This document shows positions 22,893 to 30,056 of a stretch of 36,188 nucleotides of DNA, in pieces. Numbering within the stretch: the first letter of the stretch is position 1; each line of letters starts with the position of its first letter. The notes beneath the pieces are model-generated. The model had not been told where the DNA came from and did no database searches. It was given only the letters and a program-made list of their open reading frames with translations. Where the stretch lies: positions 1-36,188 of the IMG/VR virus record IMGVR_UViG_3300035187_002215. One strand, 5' to 3'. The stretch is from a virus. The translations under genes were made by a program, and so were the position numbers.

Positions 22893-23450
22893 TTAGTCAC
22901 ACAAGATAGTTGCAAACCATCCGTATGTTCGGAGACTTCGGTTATATCCGTAAGTTACTCCTTGCTCTCGGATTGGTCGATTGGAGTAACAACATCGTCG
23001 CACCGCATCTTCTGGGGAGACTGTTGAGAATCCAACACCTTCATATCTTGCTCCACCAAAACTTCCTCCAACATGGCAGCATTGTTGCATTGCTGCTTGT
23101 CGTTCTGCTTTTGACTGGGCAAGTCCTGTGGCAAGTCCCCGTACTGGGGCTGTAGCAATACGACCTGCCGTGTAGACAACATTACCGGCGGCATCGACTG
23201 TCCGAGTGAGAACCTCACCTGTCGTGTCGACGATACGTTCAACGACGGCTCCAGTGGTTCGTACCGTACCTGCAACGACTGTTCCGGCAGACTGAACGAC
23301 CGAACCAACAACAGCAGTTGTTCCATAGACAGTGTTCTTGACAACGCCTGCGGATCGGTAACACTGTCCATTGGCACATTCTTGTCCATAGCTAAGACCT
23401 GACATTAAAAGAGTAACGATCATACACACAAACAAAATTGGTGACTTCAT
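22893..23450 (-). CDS. Secreted Cys-rich protein, planctomycete-like
   Basis: 185 residues from ATG 23450, preferred over 23465 because GGAG lies 8-9 bases upstream of it. A signal peptide (MKSPILFVCMIVTLLMSGLSYG) precedes QECANGQC. A Val/Thr/Gly/Ala-rich repeat-like middle (VVGSVVQSAGTVVAGTVRTTGAVV) follows. The C-terminal domain (CCHVGGSFGGARYEGVGFSTVSPEDAVRRCCYSNRP...YGWFATILC) resembles a small Cys-containing domain I associate with secreted Planctomycetes proteins. Function unknown; it probably acts in the host envelope or outside. A terminator-like hairpin sits just upstream. Confidence 0.7.
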   Translation of the reverse strand: MKSPILFVCMIVTLLMSGLSYGQECANGQCYRSAGVVKNTVYGTTAVVGSVVQSAGTVVAGTVRTTGAVVERIVDTTGEVLTRTVDAAGNVVYTAGRIATAPVRGLATGLAQSKAERQAAMQQCCHVGGSFGGARYEGVGFSTVSPEDAVRRCCYSNRPIREQGVTYGYNRSLRTYGWFATILCD

Positions 23451-23471
23451 GAGTCTATTCTCCATAGTGAA

Positions 23472-23501
23472 ACAAAAATGTAGACTGATGGCCCAGTCTA
23501 C
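23472..23501 (-). terminator. Intrinsic terminator-like hairpin after the ssDNA-binding gene
   Basis: GTAGACTG (23480-23487) pairs perfectly with CAGTCTAC (23494-23501), with a 6-base loop. On the minus strand it is followed by ATTTTTGT. It lies 22 bases before the next gene's start. Confidence 0.8.
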
Positions 23502-23558
23502 CGAACGTACCGAGGCTCATTCGGGTAGGGTGGGACAGGTAGAAACTACGAGTCCGGC

Positions 23559-23596
23559 GATTCTTAAATCACGAACTTAGGAGTGACTTAAGAATC
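23559..23596 (-). other. Hairpin overlapping the 3' end of the ssDNA-binding gene
   Basis: GATTCTTAA (23559-23567) is complementary to TTAAGAATC (23588-23596), extended by TCAC/GTGA after one mismatch, giving about 13 pairs and a 10-base loop. It contains the stop codon (TAA at 23588-23590). It could stabilise the message 3' end. Confidence 0.6.
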
Positions 23597-24334
23597 CAGG
23601 TTCGAAATCAAGACCATCTTCTCAAGGGACGGATTGTCGATACCCTTGATATGGACTTTGCCAGCACTTTCAAATACTTCGACAACTTCACAGACTTGTT
23701 CGAGATACTTGACCTTGGCTCCCACGGCTGGTACTCCTGGGACGGAGGCAGGAGCAGCTACGGGTGCTGTCGGAGCTGTCGGGGCCGGTGCTGCCGTTGG
23801 TGGCATGATGCTATCGTTGGAAGCAATAACAGTGTCCATGTTGGAGAACCGAAGTCCCTTACCATCTTCACCGTACTTTTCATCGGGATAGACATCGAAA
23901 TGCAACGCAAGTCCTTCTTTGTTCAAGAAGTATTCTCCGATCTCGCCAGGAGACTGGTGACCGGTGCGAACTTCTCTGGGGAGACCGATCTTTTCCATAT
24001 CGTTCAAGAACATTTCGAAACGACCCATCGCAGTCATGTTGGCCGAGTTGCTGAACCAATAGGTCTTACGCAACGTCTTGCCTTGATGTTCTGGATGGTC
24101 AACGATCGACGTTTTGATTTCGCAGAACGGAGTACCTTCTTTGACTGTACCGTCTTGATTCGGCTTGTCTTTCGACTTGCCGAACACAAAACTGGTAATG
24201 ATGCAAGTGCCTTTCGTCCCCAATGGGACTGGGATATTCGACAATCGAGATTCTGCTTGCTTGGCTTGCTCGATTGCGGTATTGTTACGGCCAACGAACG
24301 ACATAAACTCTGGGGATACTGTTGACTTTTTCAT
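23588..24334 (-). CDS. ssDNA-binding-like protein (DUF669-like)
   Basis: 248 residues. KGTCIITSFVFG...GTPFCEIKTSIVDHPEHQGKTLRKTYWFSNSANMTAMGRFEMFLNDMEKIGL is the arrangement of DUF669-type proteins that commonly accompany Sak4 ATPases in phage recombination modules and bind single-stranded DNA. A Pro/Ala-rich stretch at about 177-205 leads into a small C-terminal beta domain (VGAKVKYLEQVCEVVEVFESAGKVHIKGID). It sits directly after the Sak4-like ATPase, as expected for a working pair. Confidence 0.7.
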   Translation of the reverse strand: MKKSTVSPEFMSFVGRNNTAIEQAKQAESRLSNIPVPLGTKGTCIITSFVFGKSKDKPNQDGTVKEGTPFCEIKTSIVDHPEHQGKTLRKTYWFSNSANMTAMGRFEMFLNDMEKIGLPREVRTGHQSPGEIGEYFLNKEGLALHFDVYPDEKYGEDGKGLRFSNMDTVIASNDSIMPPTAAPAPTAPTAPVAAPASVPGVPAVGAKVKYLEQVCEVVEVFESAGKVHIKGIDNPSLEKMVLISNLDS

Positions 24335-24403
24335 AATTAAAATACTTTCTTACTTGAAATTTGAAACACACAACATACTAAACACGGTGAGAGACGGCTG
24401 AGG

Positions 24404-25177
24404 CTAGGCTCCTTTCTTGTATGCCTCAGGAAAATGTTTGTAGAGGTTTGCCCATGCTTCCTGGGGTGATCGACCCATAGCAATAACTGGTGGCATACCC
24501 CATCGATTCTTGGCTTGGTGTGCTGTTGAGAGGGTCGTATAGATAATACGGTTATCCGTGTCAACTGCTTTCCCTTCCATAGCAAGACCGCCAACCTTTT
24601 CCGTTACACGATTGATTGCTACGTCGAGGGACAAAAAGAAAATAAAGCTAGCCCAGGCTGTGAGAGTGCTTCTCATACCGAGACCTTTATCACCGTCATC
24701 GAGGTTGATAACGTGACACAAAAAGTCAGCACCGAGGGTGTTAGGTAGCGGAATCGTACCAACGTGGCCGATGAACACTACGTTAACTCCTTGATTGACT
24801 TTGGTAGAACAAAGATCGAGAAACTGTTGGAATACTTGTGGAGACTCTTTACGTTGTCCCGACGAGAAAGCATGAAAGTCTCGAACATTGTTCTGGTAGA
24901 AGGTACGCAAGACATAATCAAAGATTCTGTTTTGTAATCCTTTGGTACTGTCAATAATGACTGTACCTTTGACGACTTTGCTGATCGACTTGACGAGTTC
25001 TTCGTAAGATTCGATGACATAGTTCAACGAATTTTCTGGAACTTGCTTGACGACTTCCAAGTCTTGATAACCAGTCTCACCCACTGACATACAGTGGACT
25101 GGGCCTGGAAACTGGAGTGCAAGGCTGGTTTTACCCATACCTTCACGACCATAAACAACACCTGACAAACCACGCAA
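24404..25177 (-). CDS. Sak4-type RecA-like ATPase (AAA_24 family)
   Basis: 257 residues. The Walker A motif YGREGMGKTSLALQFPGPV, Walker B GTVIIDSTKGL and the downstream VVFIGHVG match phage Sak4/AAA_24 recombinases, which anneal or pair DNA strands. I prefer a TTG start at 25177 because GGGAG lies 8 bases upstream and the family starts shortly before the P-loop; an in-frame GTG at 25225 would add 16 residues and overlap the tiny ORF at 25189-25260. Works with the DUF669-like protein downstream. Confidence 0.8.
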   Translation of the reverse strand: MRGLSGVVYGREGMGKTSLALQFPGPVHCMSVGETGYQDLEVVKQVPENSLNYVIESYEELVKSISKVVKGTVIIDSTKGLQNRIFDYVLRTFYQNNVRDFHAFSSGQRKESPQVFQQFLDLCSTKVNQGVNVVFIGHVGTIPLPNTLGADFLCHVINLDDGDKGLGMRSTLTAWASFIFFLSLDVAINRVTEKVGGLAMEGKAVDTDNRIIYTTLSTAHQAKNRWGMPPVIAMGRSPQEAWANLYKHFPEAYKKGA

Positions 25178-25188
25178 AATAAGTCTCC

Positions 25189-25260
25189 CTATCTGAGAAA
25201 GTAACGAACAGTAACAGTAGACCACAAGACTAATGTTATTACAAAAACGATGACGGGCAA
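25189..25260 (-). CDS. Tiny membrane peptide, TTG start
   Basis: 23 codons from TTG 25260 (MPVIVFVITLVLWSTVTVRYFLR), almost entirely one membrane helix with a basic end. The GGAGG ribosome site 8 bases upstream lies across the end of the preceding tiny ORF. Its coding sequence would overlap the longer version of the Sak4 gene. Small size makes it uncertain, but the perfect ribosome site and full hydrophobic helix support it. Confidence 0.45.
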   Translation of the reverse strand: MPVIVFVITLVLWSTVTVRYFLR

Positions 25261-25261
25261 A

Positions 25262-25351
25262 TTATTTACCTCCTGAAAAAAGTTCGATTAAGATAACTAA
25301 ACAAACAGCACCCGACCATACAGTAAGTGCAAATTCGACGTTAGGTGTCAT
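25262..25351 (-). CDS. Tiny membrane peptide
   Basis: 29 codons from ATG 25351 (MTPNVEFALTVWSGAVCLVILIELFSGGK), one hydrophobic helix. The start overlaps the end of the MazG-like gene by 11 bases. Together with the next tiny ORF it fills an otherwise non-coding gap of about 115 bases. Function unknown. Confidence 0.5.
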   Translation of the reverse strand: MTPNVEFALTVWSGAVCLVILIELFSGGK

Positions 25352-26204
25352 TGTCTGCCTTTCGGGTCGCATCTTCTGGGGAGAAGGAACCGCTGGGGTA
25401 TCGTTTGCGGAGTTTTGCTTCGTTGACTGCAAGAATGTCTTGGAGAGTCATTTGTAAGTCAACGGTAGCAAACACTGTAATAAAAGCCCAAAATCCACGA
25501 ATGTAGATTGGGAGTAGTGACCAGTCTGCTGTACGATAGTACAACACACGTTTGGCGTAGTCGAGGAAACCCTCGATGTAGGTTGGGAAGTCAATGTCCG
25601 CATACTTATCGTATGTTGGAAGAACTCGAAGATAGTCAGTCTTAATCATCGAGAACATTGTTTCCATTACAGCAATCTTAATCTTACCGTCGATCGATTC
25701 TGCGGCAAGATATTCACCGTGATTTGGATCGAGAACGTGTTTGAAAGCCAAACTGTATGGGTAACGAGTTCGAAAATCAAACAAAGATTCTAGTGGAAAA
25801 GACGAAATGTCTGGGCCGAACAATTCCTGGGGAGGGATGAGTTCAGTTGTAGCTGTTACTGGGTGTTCACCTTTTCTGTATTCTGTTCGCAATGAGAGTG
25901 CGAGTCGTTCTGGGGGCGTGGTTGCGACGTACTTGTCGAGAGTGTTTTCCAACATGGCGACGTAGTAGCACAAGTCTCCGAGTTCTTTGACGTATGCTGT
26001 TCGTGCTTCGGAACTTTCTGGGAGGAGTCCACAGAATAGGTGATCGATACGGGCTTCACAGACTTCGTATCCTTCTCCGGCAATTCCGAGAGTACAGTGA
26101 GTGAAGTCGTCTCGAACAATATGTTCTGGGTCGGTAAACTGACTGGCAGCAAACGTGGTACGAACAAAGTTGTGGTACGGACTGGTACGAGGACGGATTT
26201 TCAT
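25341..26204 (-). CDS. MazG-like nucleotide pyrophosphohydrolase
   Basis: 287 residues. GIAGEGYEVCEARIDHL supplies the ExxE pair (E47, E50) and VKELGDLCYYVAM the ExxD pair (E74, D77) of the all-alpha NTP pyrophosphatase fold. A C-terminal DILAVNEAKLRKRYPSGSFSPEDATRKAD is the usual MazG tail. The domain is interrupted by ~140 residues between the metal sites and the tail, unlike the short classical family. Likely adjusts nucleotide pools or ppGpp during infection. Start overlaps the stop of the upstream nuclease; GGAGAAGG precedes ATG 26204. Confidence 0.78.
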   Translation of the reverse strand: MKIRPRTSPYHNFVRTTFAASQFTDPEHIVRDDFTHCTLGIAGEGYEVCEARIDHLFCGLLPESSEARTAYVKELGDLCYYVAMLENTLDKYVATTPPERLALSLRTEYRKGEHPVTATTELIPPQELFGPDISSFPLESLFDFRTRYPYSLAFKHVLDPNHGEYLAAESIDGKIKIAVMETMFSMIKTDYLRVLPTYDKYADIDFPTYIEGFLDYAKRVLYYRTADWSLLPIYIRGFWAFITVFATVDLQMTLQDILAVNEAKLRKRYPSGSFSPEDATRKADNDT

Positions 26205-27268
26205 TAGCCTTCTCCATGAAGTTCTTTGAACAAGTGAGGAACGGGAACAAGTGATTCGATTGGTAGAGCACCAGTCAAATACTGATAGTAGTCTTTCTTG
26301 AACTTATCAGTACGAGCTGGGTCAAACAATCGAAGTGGACGACGATGAAACAAGTGATTGTAACAGTCAGGATTGAATGGATCAAAACTGTCTGCGAGGG
26401 TGTACTCGTACATGTAGCAAAGACTATCGATGATTGGATCGAGAGTGATTTTGCGAAACTCTGCTACGAGATTTTCTGGGTGGGAGAAACAGTGTTGGTC
26501 TAACCACAGGAACTTATTCTTGGACACTGGATACTCTCTGTAAGGAGTACAAGTGTTGTAGATTCGGTTGATGTAGTAAGGGATACGTTCTCCAATGTTG
26601 CGGGCTGGACAACCATACTGAACTTCGGGAATACGAATAATATCGTAAACTACTTGGTCAGTCGTGTGTCCCAAAACTTGCATAGCATGTAAGTACAAGT
26701 TCAACTGTAGGTCAGTCTTGATTTCTTGACGATGCTGTGCTTTGTCGTGGTAGCCTTTACATTTGTGTTCGATAATAATCGGACGATCAGAATCAAAACC
26801 CATCGGTAAATTCTCATATGTATGATCCTCACGAGGAGTACCAATACCGTCGATTTTACCCATCAGGGAGACTTTGTGATTCTTGGTCGAGTAATCGAAC
26901 TTGAACTGTTTTTCTGTCTGAACTTTGTACGGAAATTTGTAACTGTCGTTGTACAACTTCATCATTTCCAGAACGGAATAGAGAGTAGTTGGTTCAACGT
27001 GGGAGTATCGTTCTTCGTACTTAGTTAGAATATCTCTGAGTTCATTGTGGGTTTCCTGGGGAAGAGAGTTGTAGGGTTGGTCAAGTGGTAGGGTTAGTTC
27101 CAGCAGTAAGTGGAACTCATTACCCCAGATTAGGTTTTGATTTACGGCTGCTGGTTCTTCCAAACCACAACCATAGTACAAGACGAAACTAAACGGGTCT
27201 TGTAGATATTTGCCAAGTAGTGACTGAGTTATTCCTCCGTCGACTGGGCCTTTCCATTTCCATTGCAT
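26204..27268 (-). CDS. PD-(D/E)XK nuclease (Cas4/RecB-like)
   Basis: 354 residues. GKIDGIG (D140), IIIEHKCKGY (E167-x-K169) and the downstream LQLNLYLHA (Q188-x3-Y192) give the Asp, ExK and Gln-x3-Tyr motifs of RecB/Cas4-type nucleases. Only one C-terminal Cys cluster is suggestive and a Cas4 iron-sulfur centre is not evident. Probably an exonuclease for recombination or host-DNA degradation, fitting the Sak4/DUF669 neighbourhood. Confidence 0.8.
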   Translation of the reverse strand: MQWKWKGPVDGGITQSLLGKYLQDPFSFVLYYGCGLEEPAAVNQNLIWGNEFHLLLELTLPLDQPYNSLPQETHNELRDILTKYEERYSHVEPTTLYSVLEMMKLYNDSYKFPYKVQTEKQFKFDYSTKNHKVSLMGKIDGIGTPREDHTYENLPMGFDSDRPIIIEHKCKGYHDKAQHRQEIKTDLQLNLYLHAMQVLGHTTDQVVYDIIRIPEVQYGCPARNIGERIPYYINRIYNTCTPYREYPVSKNKFLWLDQHCFSHPENLVAEFRKITLDPIIDSLCYMYEYTLADSFDPFNPDCYNHLFHRRPLRLFDPARTDKFKKDYYQYLTGALPIESLVPVPHLFKELHGEG

Positions 27269-27624
27269 GATTGTTTTTTCTGGTTAGAATAAAGTTGTTG
27301 GAGTTTTTCTGGGGTGGGAGGAGCTTCGTCTACATATCGTAGATTTGATTCCGGTTGTTCGAGGAACTCGGTTAGGGACGGCCCGATCGCAGTAGTACAA
27401 GTGAAAAAGTATTCCATAAAGTTATGGAATTGTTCGAGGGTGCAGTCGACGGTGAATGATGTTATTGCTCCACCACCCATATTGTAGGTGATGGTACAAA
27501 TTTCTTTGTCAACGTCGTTGATACGTCTGTGTCCCCGATTGACTAGAGTCACTCGTTCGAGATTGATAACAATATGTTCGAGGTTGCCGGTGTTAGTAAG
27601 GTTGGTTATTTTTACGAAAAACAT
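27229..27624 (-). CDS. Hypothetical protein
   Basis: 131 residues, MFFVKITNLTNTGNLEHIVINLERVTLVNRG...FTVDCTLEQFHNFMEYFF. Alternating hydrophobic residues suggest a beta sheet with one helix. The C-terminus overlaps the nuclease start by 40 bases. AAAGGA lies upstream of ATG 27624. No family recognised. Confidence 0.55.
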   Translation of the reverse strand: MFFVKITNLTNTGNLEHIVINLERVTLVNRGHRRINDVDKEICTITYNMGGGAITSFTVDCTLEQFHNFMEYFFTCTTAIGPSLTEFLEQPESNLRYVDEAPPTPEKLQQLYSNQKKQSCNGNGKAQSTEE

Positions 27625-28322
27625 GGGGAGAGTTCCTTTACGAATTCGAGTAGTTTGCGGGCTTCCCGTTTGAGGGGGAGTAGCTTGTACTCTTGTTTCA
27701 TGAATTGAGAAATTGAGTTGCCAAACAGTTTGATGTAAGGGAGAGAGGTTCGGTAGTATGCCATAGGAAGCAAGCCTAAGTACACAATACCTTTGGGTTT
27801 GAAAGTTGCAACCAGTTCACCGATGTGTGGTGAACAGATTGAGATTTCTGACTTGAGTGGTGGACGACCGTGGTTGATAGCATCAATTGTTGCACCTGAG
27901 GTTTCAAGAGCATCGTTAGCTTCGTCATCGTCAGCACAGTAAATTTCTTTACCGTCTGGGCCGTAGAGTCGAACTATGTCTCTTGTTTGACAACCAACTA
28001 AGTTAGTCATGCAGTAATCGATACTGTGCTTGGTTTGAGCAAGTAAACCATCTACAAGCCGTCCTGAAACTCCTGTAAAAGGTCGTCCGGTGAAAGTATC
28101 TGTGAGTTCTGGGGAGTCTCCAATGAATAGGAGTCGGACTGGGTTGGTTCCTCCAAAACGGTGAGTCCCGTCTCGTCTAAGGGCAACGTATCTTCGTCCA
28201 ACAGCGAGGCCGCATTTTCTGCATCCCGACCAATCGGCATGGCCTGAATGACAATAGTTGTTGAAATGGTAGCGTGGTAACGGATTCCCGACAGTATGTG
28301 ATTGAGTTTTTCCAGACTGCAC
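27612..28322 (-). CDS. Uracil-DNA glycosylase family, iron-sulfur type (UDG family 4/5)
   Basis: 236 residues from GTG 28322, behind AGGAGA at 7 bases. CRKCGLAVGRR (C34, C37), RLLFIGDSPELTDTFTGRPFTGVSGRLVDGLL (the family GEAPG...ED..G.PF.G..G motif), NLVGC (C111), ICSPHIGEL (C163) and PKGIVYLGLL closely match the 4Fe-4S UDG family 4/5 layout. The usual Gly-Glu-Ala-Pro-Gly is Gly-Asp-Ser-Pro-Glu, so catalytic details may differ. Phages use such enzymes on uracil-containing or damaged DNA. The first ~90 residues overlap, in another frame, the C-terminus of the HTH-like ORF. Confidence 0.78.
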   Translation of the reverse strand: MQSGKTQSHTVGNPLPRYHFNNYCHSGHADWSGCRKCGLAVGRRYVALRRDGTHRFGGTNPVRLLFIGDSPELTDTFTGRPFTGVSGRLVDGLLAQTKHSIDYCMTNLVGCQTRDIVRLYGPDGKEIYCADDDEANDALETSGATIDAINHGRPPLKSEISICSPHIGELVATFKPKGIVYLGLLPMAYYRTSLPYIKLFGNSISQFMKQEYKLLPLKREARKLLEFVKELSPCFS

Positions 28323-28570
28323 GGTCGGTCTCCTGAGAGGATTGCATGGAAGTTAGAAGGTGTGAAACCGATCTTGTCGCAGTAGTTCTTGAAAGAACCT
28401 GAACTGTTACGGTCGATAAGTCTTTTTATTGAGGAGCCTTCTCGCTGCTTCAGCAAGATTACCGGGTTGATATTCTGATCGTTCGATCGAGGTAATATCA
28501 AACTTTCCGATTGTTGGGTTAACTCGTTCGATAACCCGCTTAATGGTAGTAATTGTTCGTCCTGGTTCAT
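28052..28570 (-). CDS. HTH-like ORF overlapping two neighbours, uncertain
   Basis: 172 residues. Residues about 58-105 (GSFKNYCDKIGFTPSNFHAILSGDRPCSLEKLNHILSGIRYHATISTTIVI) look like a Cro/CI-type helix-turn-helix with the ExxL- and NxxxIL-like spacing of phage repressors. The central part lies in a gap between 28323 and 28406 with no other gene. The N-terminus overlaps the nuclease and the C-terminus overlaps the glycosylase, both in other frames. The true start is unclear; the ATG at 28570 has a weak ribosome site. If real, it would be a regulator. Confidence 0.5.
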   Translation of the reverse strand: MNQDEQLLPLSGLSNELTQQSESLILPRSNDQNINPVILLKQREGSSIKRLIDRNSSGSFKNYCDKIGFTPSNFHAILSGDRPCSLEKLNHILSGIRYHATISTTIVIQAMPIGRDAENAASLLDEDTLPLDETGLTVLEEPTQSDSYSLETPQNSQILSPDDLLQEFQDGL

Positions 28571-28865
28571 CTTTTATATCCGCTGACATAAAGTAAAGGA
28601 GTACCCATCCTGATAAGATTAGGTCGTTGTGTTTGTTGTAGTCTCTTTGCATACTCTTGTATGATAAGTGACCAGTTCCGTATCCTTGGAGTTCTATTGC
28701 AATCCGTTCCATTGGAAAACAGAAATCTAGTTCCCATTTTCGAGATAAGTGTACGGTGTGATGATGAACAATAGGATAGGTTGAATGTTGTTTCCACAGT
28801 TGATGAAACGTCTCCTCGAAATTAGAGTCGTATATCTTCTGGGTGGGTCTGTACTTTTTCCGCAT
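28407..28865 (-). CDS. Vsr/DUF559-like endonuclease
   Basis: 152 residues. RKWELDFCFPMERIAIELQGYGTGHLSYKSMQRDYNKHNDLILSGWVLLYFMSADI is the pattern of Vsr-like PD-(D/E)XK nucleases: D47, E58-x-Q60, H66 and D75. The first residues (FEETFHQLWKQHST) are the usual leading helix. These enzymes nick DNA and may serve repair or defence roles. AGGAGA lies 8 bases upstream of ATG 28865; the polar motif supplies that ribosome site. Confidence 0.7.
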   Translation of the reverse strand: MRKKYRPTQKIYDSNFEETFHQLWKQHSTYPIVHHHTVHLSRKWELDFCFPMERIAIELQGYGTGHLSYKSMQRDYNKHNDLILSGWVLLYFMSADIKDEPGRTITTIKRVIERVNPTIGKFDITSIERSEYQPGNLAEAARRLLNKKTYRP

Positions 28866-29142
28866 GAGTGGTCTCCTGGGAGAATATCTTCCCTTGGATA
28901 CCCAACAGCAACAAGTTCTTGCGGGCTTCGATTAGCTGGTTCATGACTTCATTCATTTGATCCGTAATCAGGACGTAGTTGTCTGTACGGACGTTGAACT
29001 TTGAATGTTCAGGTGATATTGGAAAACCTTTTAAGTCTGAAATCTCGTTGATCCGAGGATCATCGTATTTCATTGCAGCTAACTCGGCAGCAAGTCTAAG
29101 ACCTTGTTCGACGTTGGTGTAAAGAAGTTGTAGGTAGTTCAT
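28822..29142 (-). CDS. Small hypothetical protein
   Basis: 106 residues, MNYLQLLYTNVEQGLRLAAELAAMKYDDPRINEISDLKG, mainly helical. It begins after the linker TAACTCTCACCCCAGGAA and an 8-11-base spacer, the same linker as two neighbouring genes. It ends inside the endonuclease. Function unknown. Confidence 0.6.
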   Translation of the reverse strand: MNYLQLLYTNVEQGLRLAAELAAMKYDDPRINEISDLKGFPISPEHSKFNVRTDNYVLITDQMNEVMNQLIEARKNLLLLGIQGKIFSQETTHAEKVQTHPEDIRL

Positions 29143-29166
29143 GAGGGAATTTTCCTGGGGTGAGAG

Positions 29167-29412
29167 TTAAATAGAGTCTGGATCGAACATTGAGGTTGGG
29201 TCGGAGTCAAAGAATTCTTGTGACCTTTTTACTCTTTCTCTCAGACCCATTGCAAGTCTTGCTTTAGCATCTTTTTCGTTTTGATTGATTTCAGTTATCA
29301 GAGCAGTTACGACGTTACGTAAGTCGTTTACTGTAACTGGTCTGTCTCTACCACCATCAACATTGTAGAGTTCGATATTGATAGTATCTAGAAGGGTTTT
29401 GAGATTAGACAT
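29167..29412 (-). CDS. Small hypothetical protein
   Basis: 81 residues, MSNLKTLLDTINIELYNVDGGRDRPVTVNDLRNVVTALITEINQNEKDAK, helical and charged. Ribosome site AGGAA is part of the linker CTCTCACCCCTAGGAA. Unknown function. Confidence 0.6.
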   Translation of the reverse strand: MSNLKTLLDTINIELYNVDGGRDRPVTVNDLRNVVTALITEINQNEKDAKARLAMGLRERVKRSQEFFDSDPTSMFDPDSI

Positions 29413-29432
29413 GATGTTCCTAGGGGTGAGAG

Positions 29433-29675
29433 TTATCGAGGTCGGTGGTCGATCAGGAGTACCTGATCTGATTCGTATTTGTCTGGTTCTACTAGTTGTT
29501 TGCAGGTTGAGTAGTGACCATCAAGCCAGGTTTCAGTTCCTTCGTCACGGGCAAACATAGCAGCAGCTTTACGAGCTTCTAAGTGAGAAGTTGCACACAC
29601 TAAGAAACTATCGACAACAAAACCGATTCCGAATGGTCGAGTTCTTCGGAGTATGTAAAAATGTCGTCTACGCAT
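29433..29675 (-). CDS. Small phage protein, possibly a conserved family
   Basis: 80 residues, basic N-terminus. SFLVCATSHLEARKAAAMFARDEGTETWLDGHYSTC resembles a short domain with a pattern FLVxAxSxxEARxxAAxxAxDEGxxxWLDxxxxxC that I believe occurs in many actinophage and environmental phage proteins. Function unknown. AGGAA lies upstream. Confidence 0.6.
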   Translation of the reverse strand: MRRRHFYILRRTRPFGIGFVVDSFLVCATSHLEARKAAAMFARDEGTETWLDGHYSTCKQLVEPDKYESDQVLLIDHRPR

Positions 29676-29697
29676 CGGAGGGTTCCTGGGTTGAGAG

Positions 29698-29946
29698 TTA
29701 GGAGTTAAGTGAAGCTATAACCATTCCTTGGATATCTGATATTCCTACACTACCGTCTGCACAAAAATGTAGACTTGTAGAATGTAGATCAGAGAGATGT
29801 ATCGGATCTCGATAAACACCTTTGAATCGCAATGCGGTTAAGATTTCTACGACTTCGGGTGTGGTAGCAAACACATAAGGATTACGTGTTAGTGTACCAC
29901 AAATCCGACATTTGTAAACAACTGCACGGTCGACTCGATCGGTCAT
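29698..29946 (-). CDS. Small Cys-containing hypothetical protein
   Basis: 82 residues. A single zinc-knuckle-like YKCRICGTL near the start and a later Cys (HFCADGSVGISD) are visible, but a full four-Cys site is not. Unknown. The ATG overlaps the stop of the tiny ORF upstream. Confidence 0.6.
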   Translation of the reverse strand: MTDRVDRAVVYKCRICGTLTRNPYVFATTPEVVEILTALRFKGVYRDPIHLSDLHSTSLHFCADGSVGISDIQGMVIASLNS

Positions 29947-30035
29947 TCTAACTTCTCCGTATGTTTGATTTCATCTTGAACGAGAGCAAGAATCATTTTC
30001 ATTTGATTTGTTGATTCTTCGACAAAGAAATCCAT
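29943..30035 (-). CDS. Tiny ORF, possibly second half of an interrupted gene
   Basis: 30 codons from ATG 30035 (MDFFVEESTNQMKMILALVQDEIKHTEKLE), ending in an ATGA overlap with the next gene. It is in the same frame as the 25-codon ORF at 30057-30134; only a TAA stop and seven sense codons separate them. It may be a separate peptide reached by re-initiation or the remainder of a 63-residue gene carrying a nonsense mutation. Confidence 0.4.
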   Translation of the reverse strand: MDFFVEESTNQMKMILALVQDEIKHTEKLE

Positions 30036-30056
30036 TGGTGCTGACGGGACAAGTTT

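Noticed and set aside
26204-27268. CRISPR-associated Cas4
   Set aside because: The nuclease motifs fit, but the four-Cys iron-sulfur site is not evident and there is no CRISPR array; a general RecB-like nuclease is the safer call.
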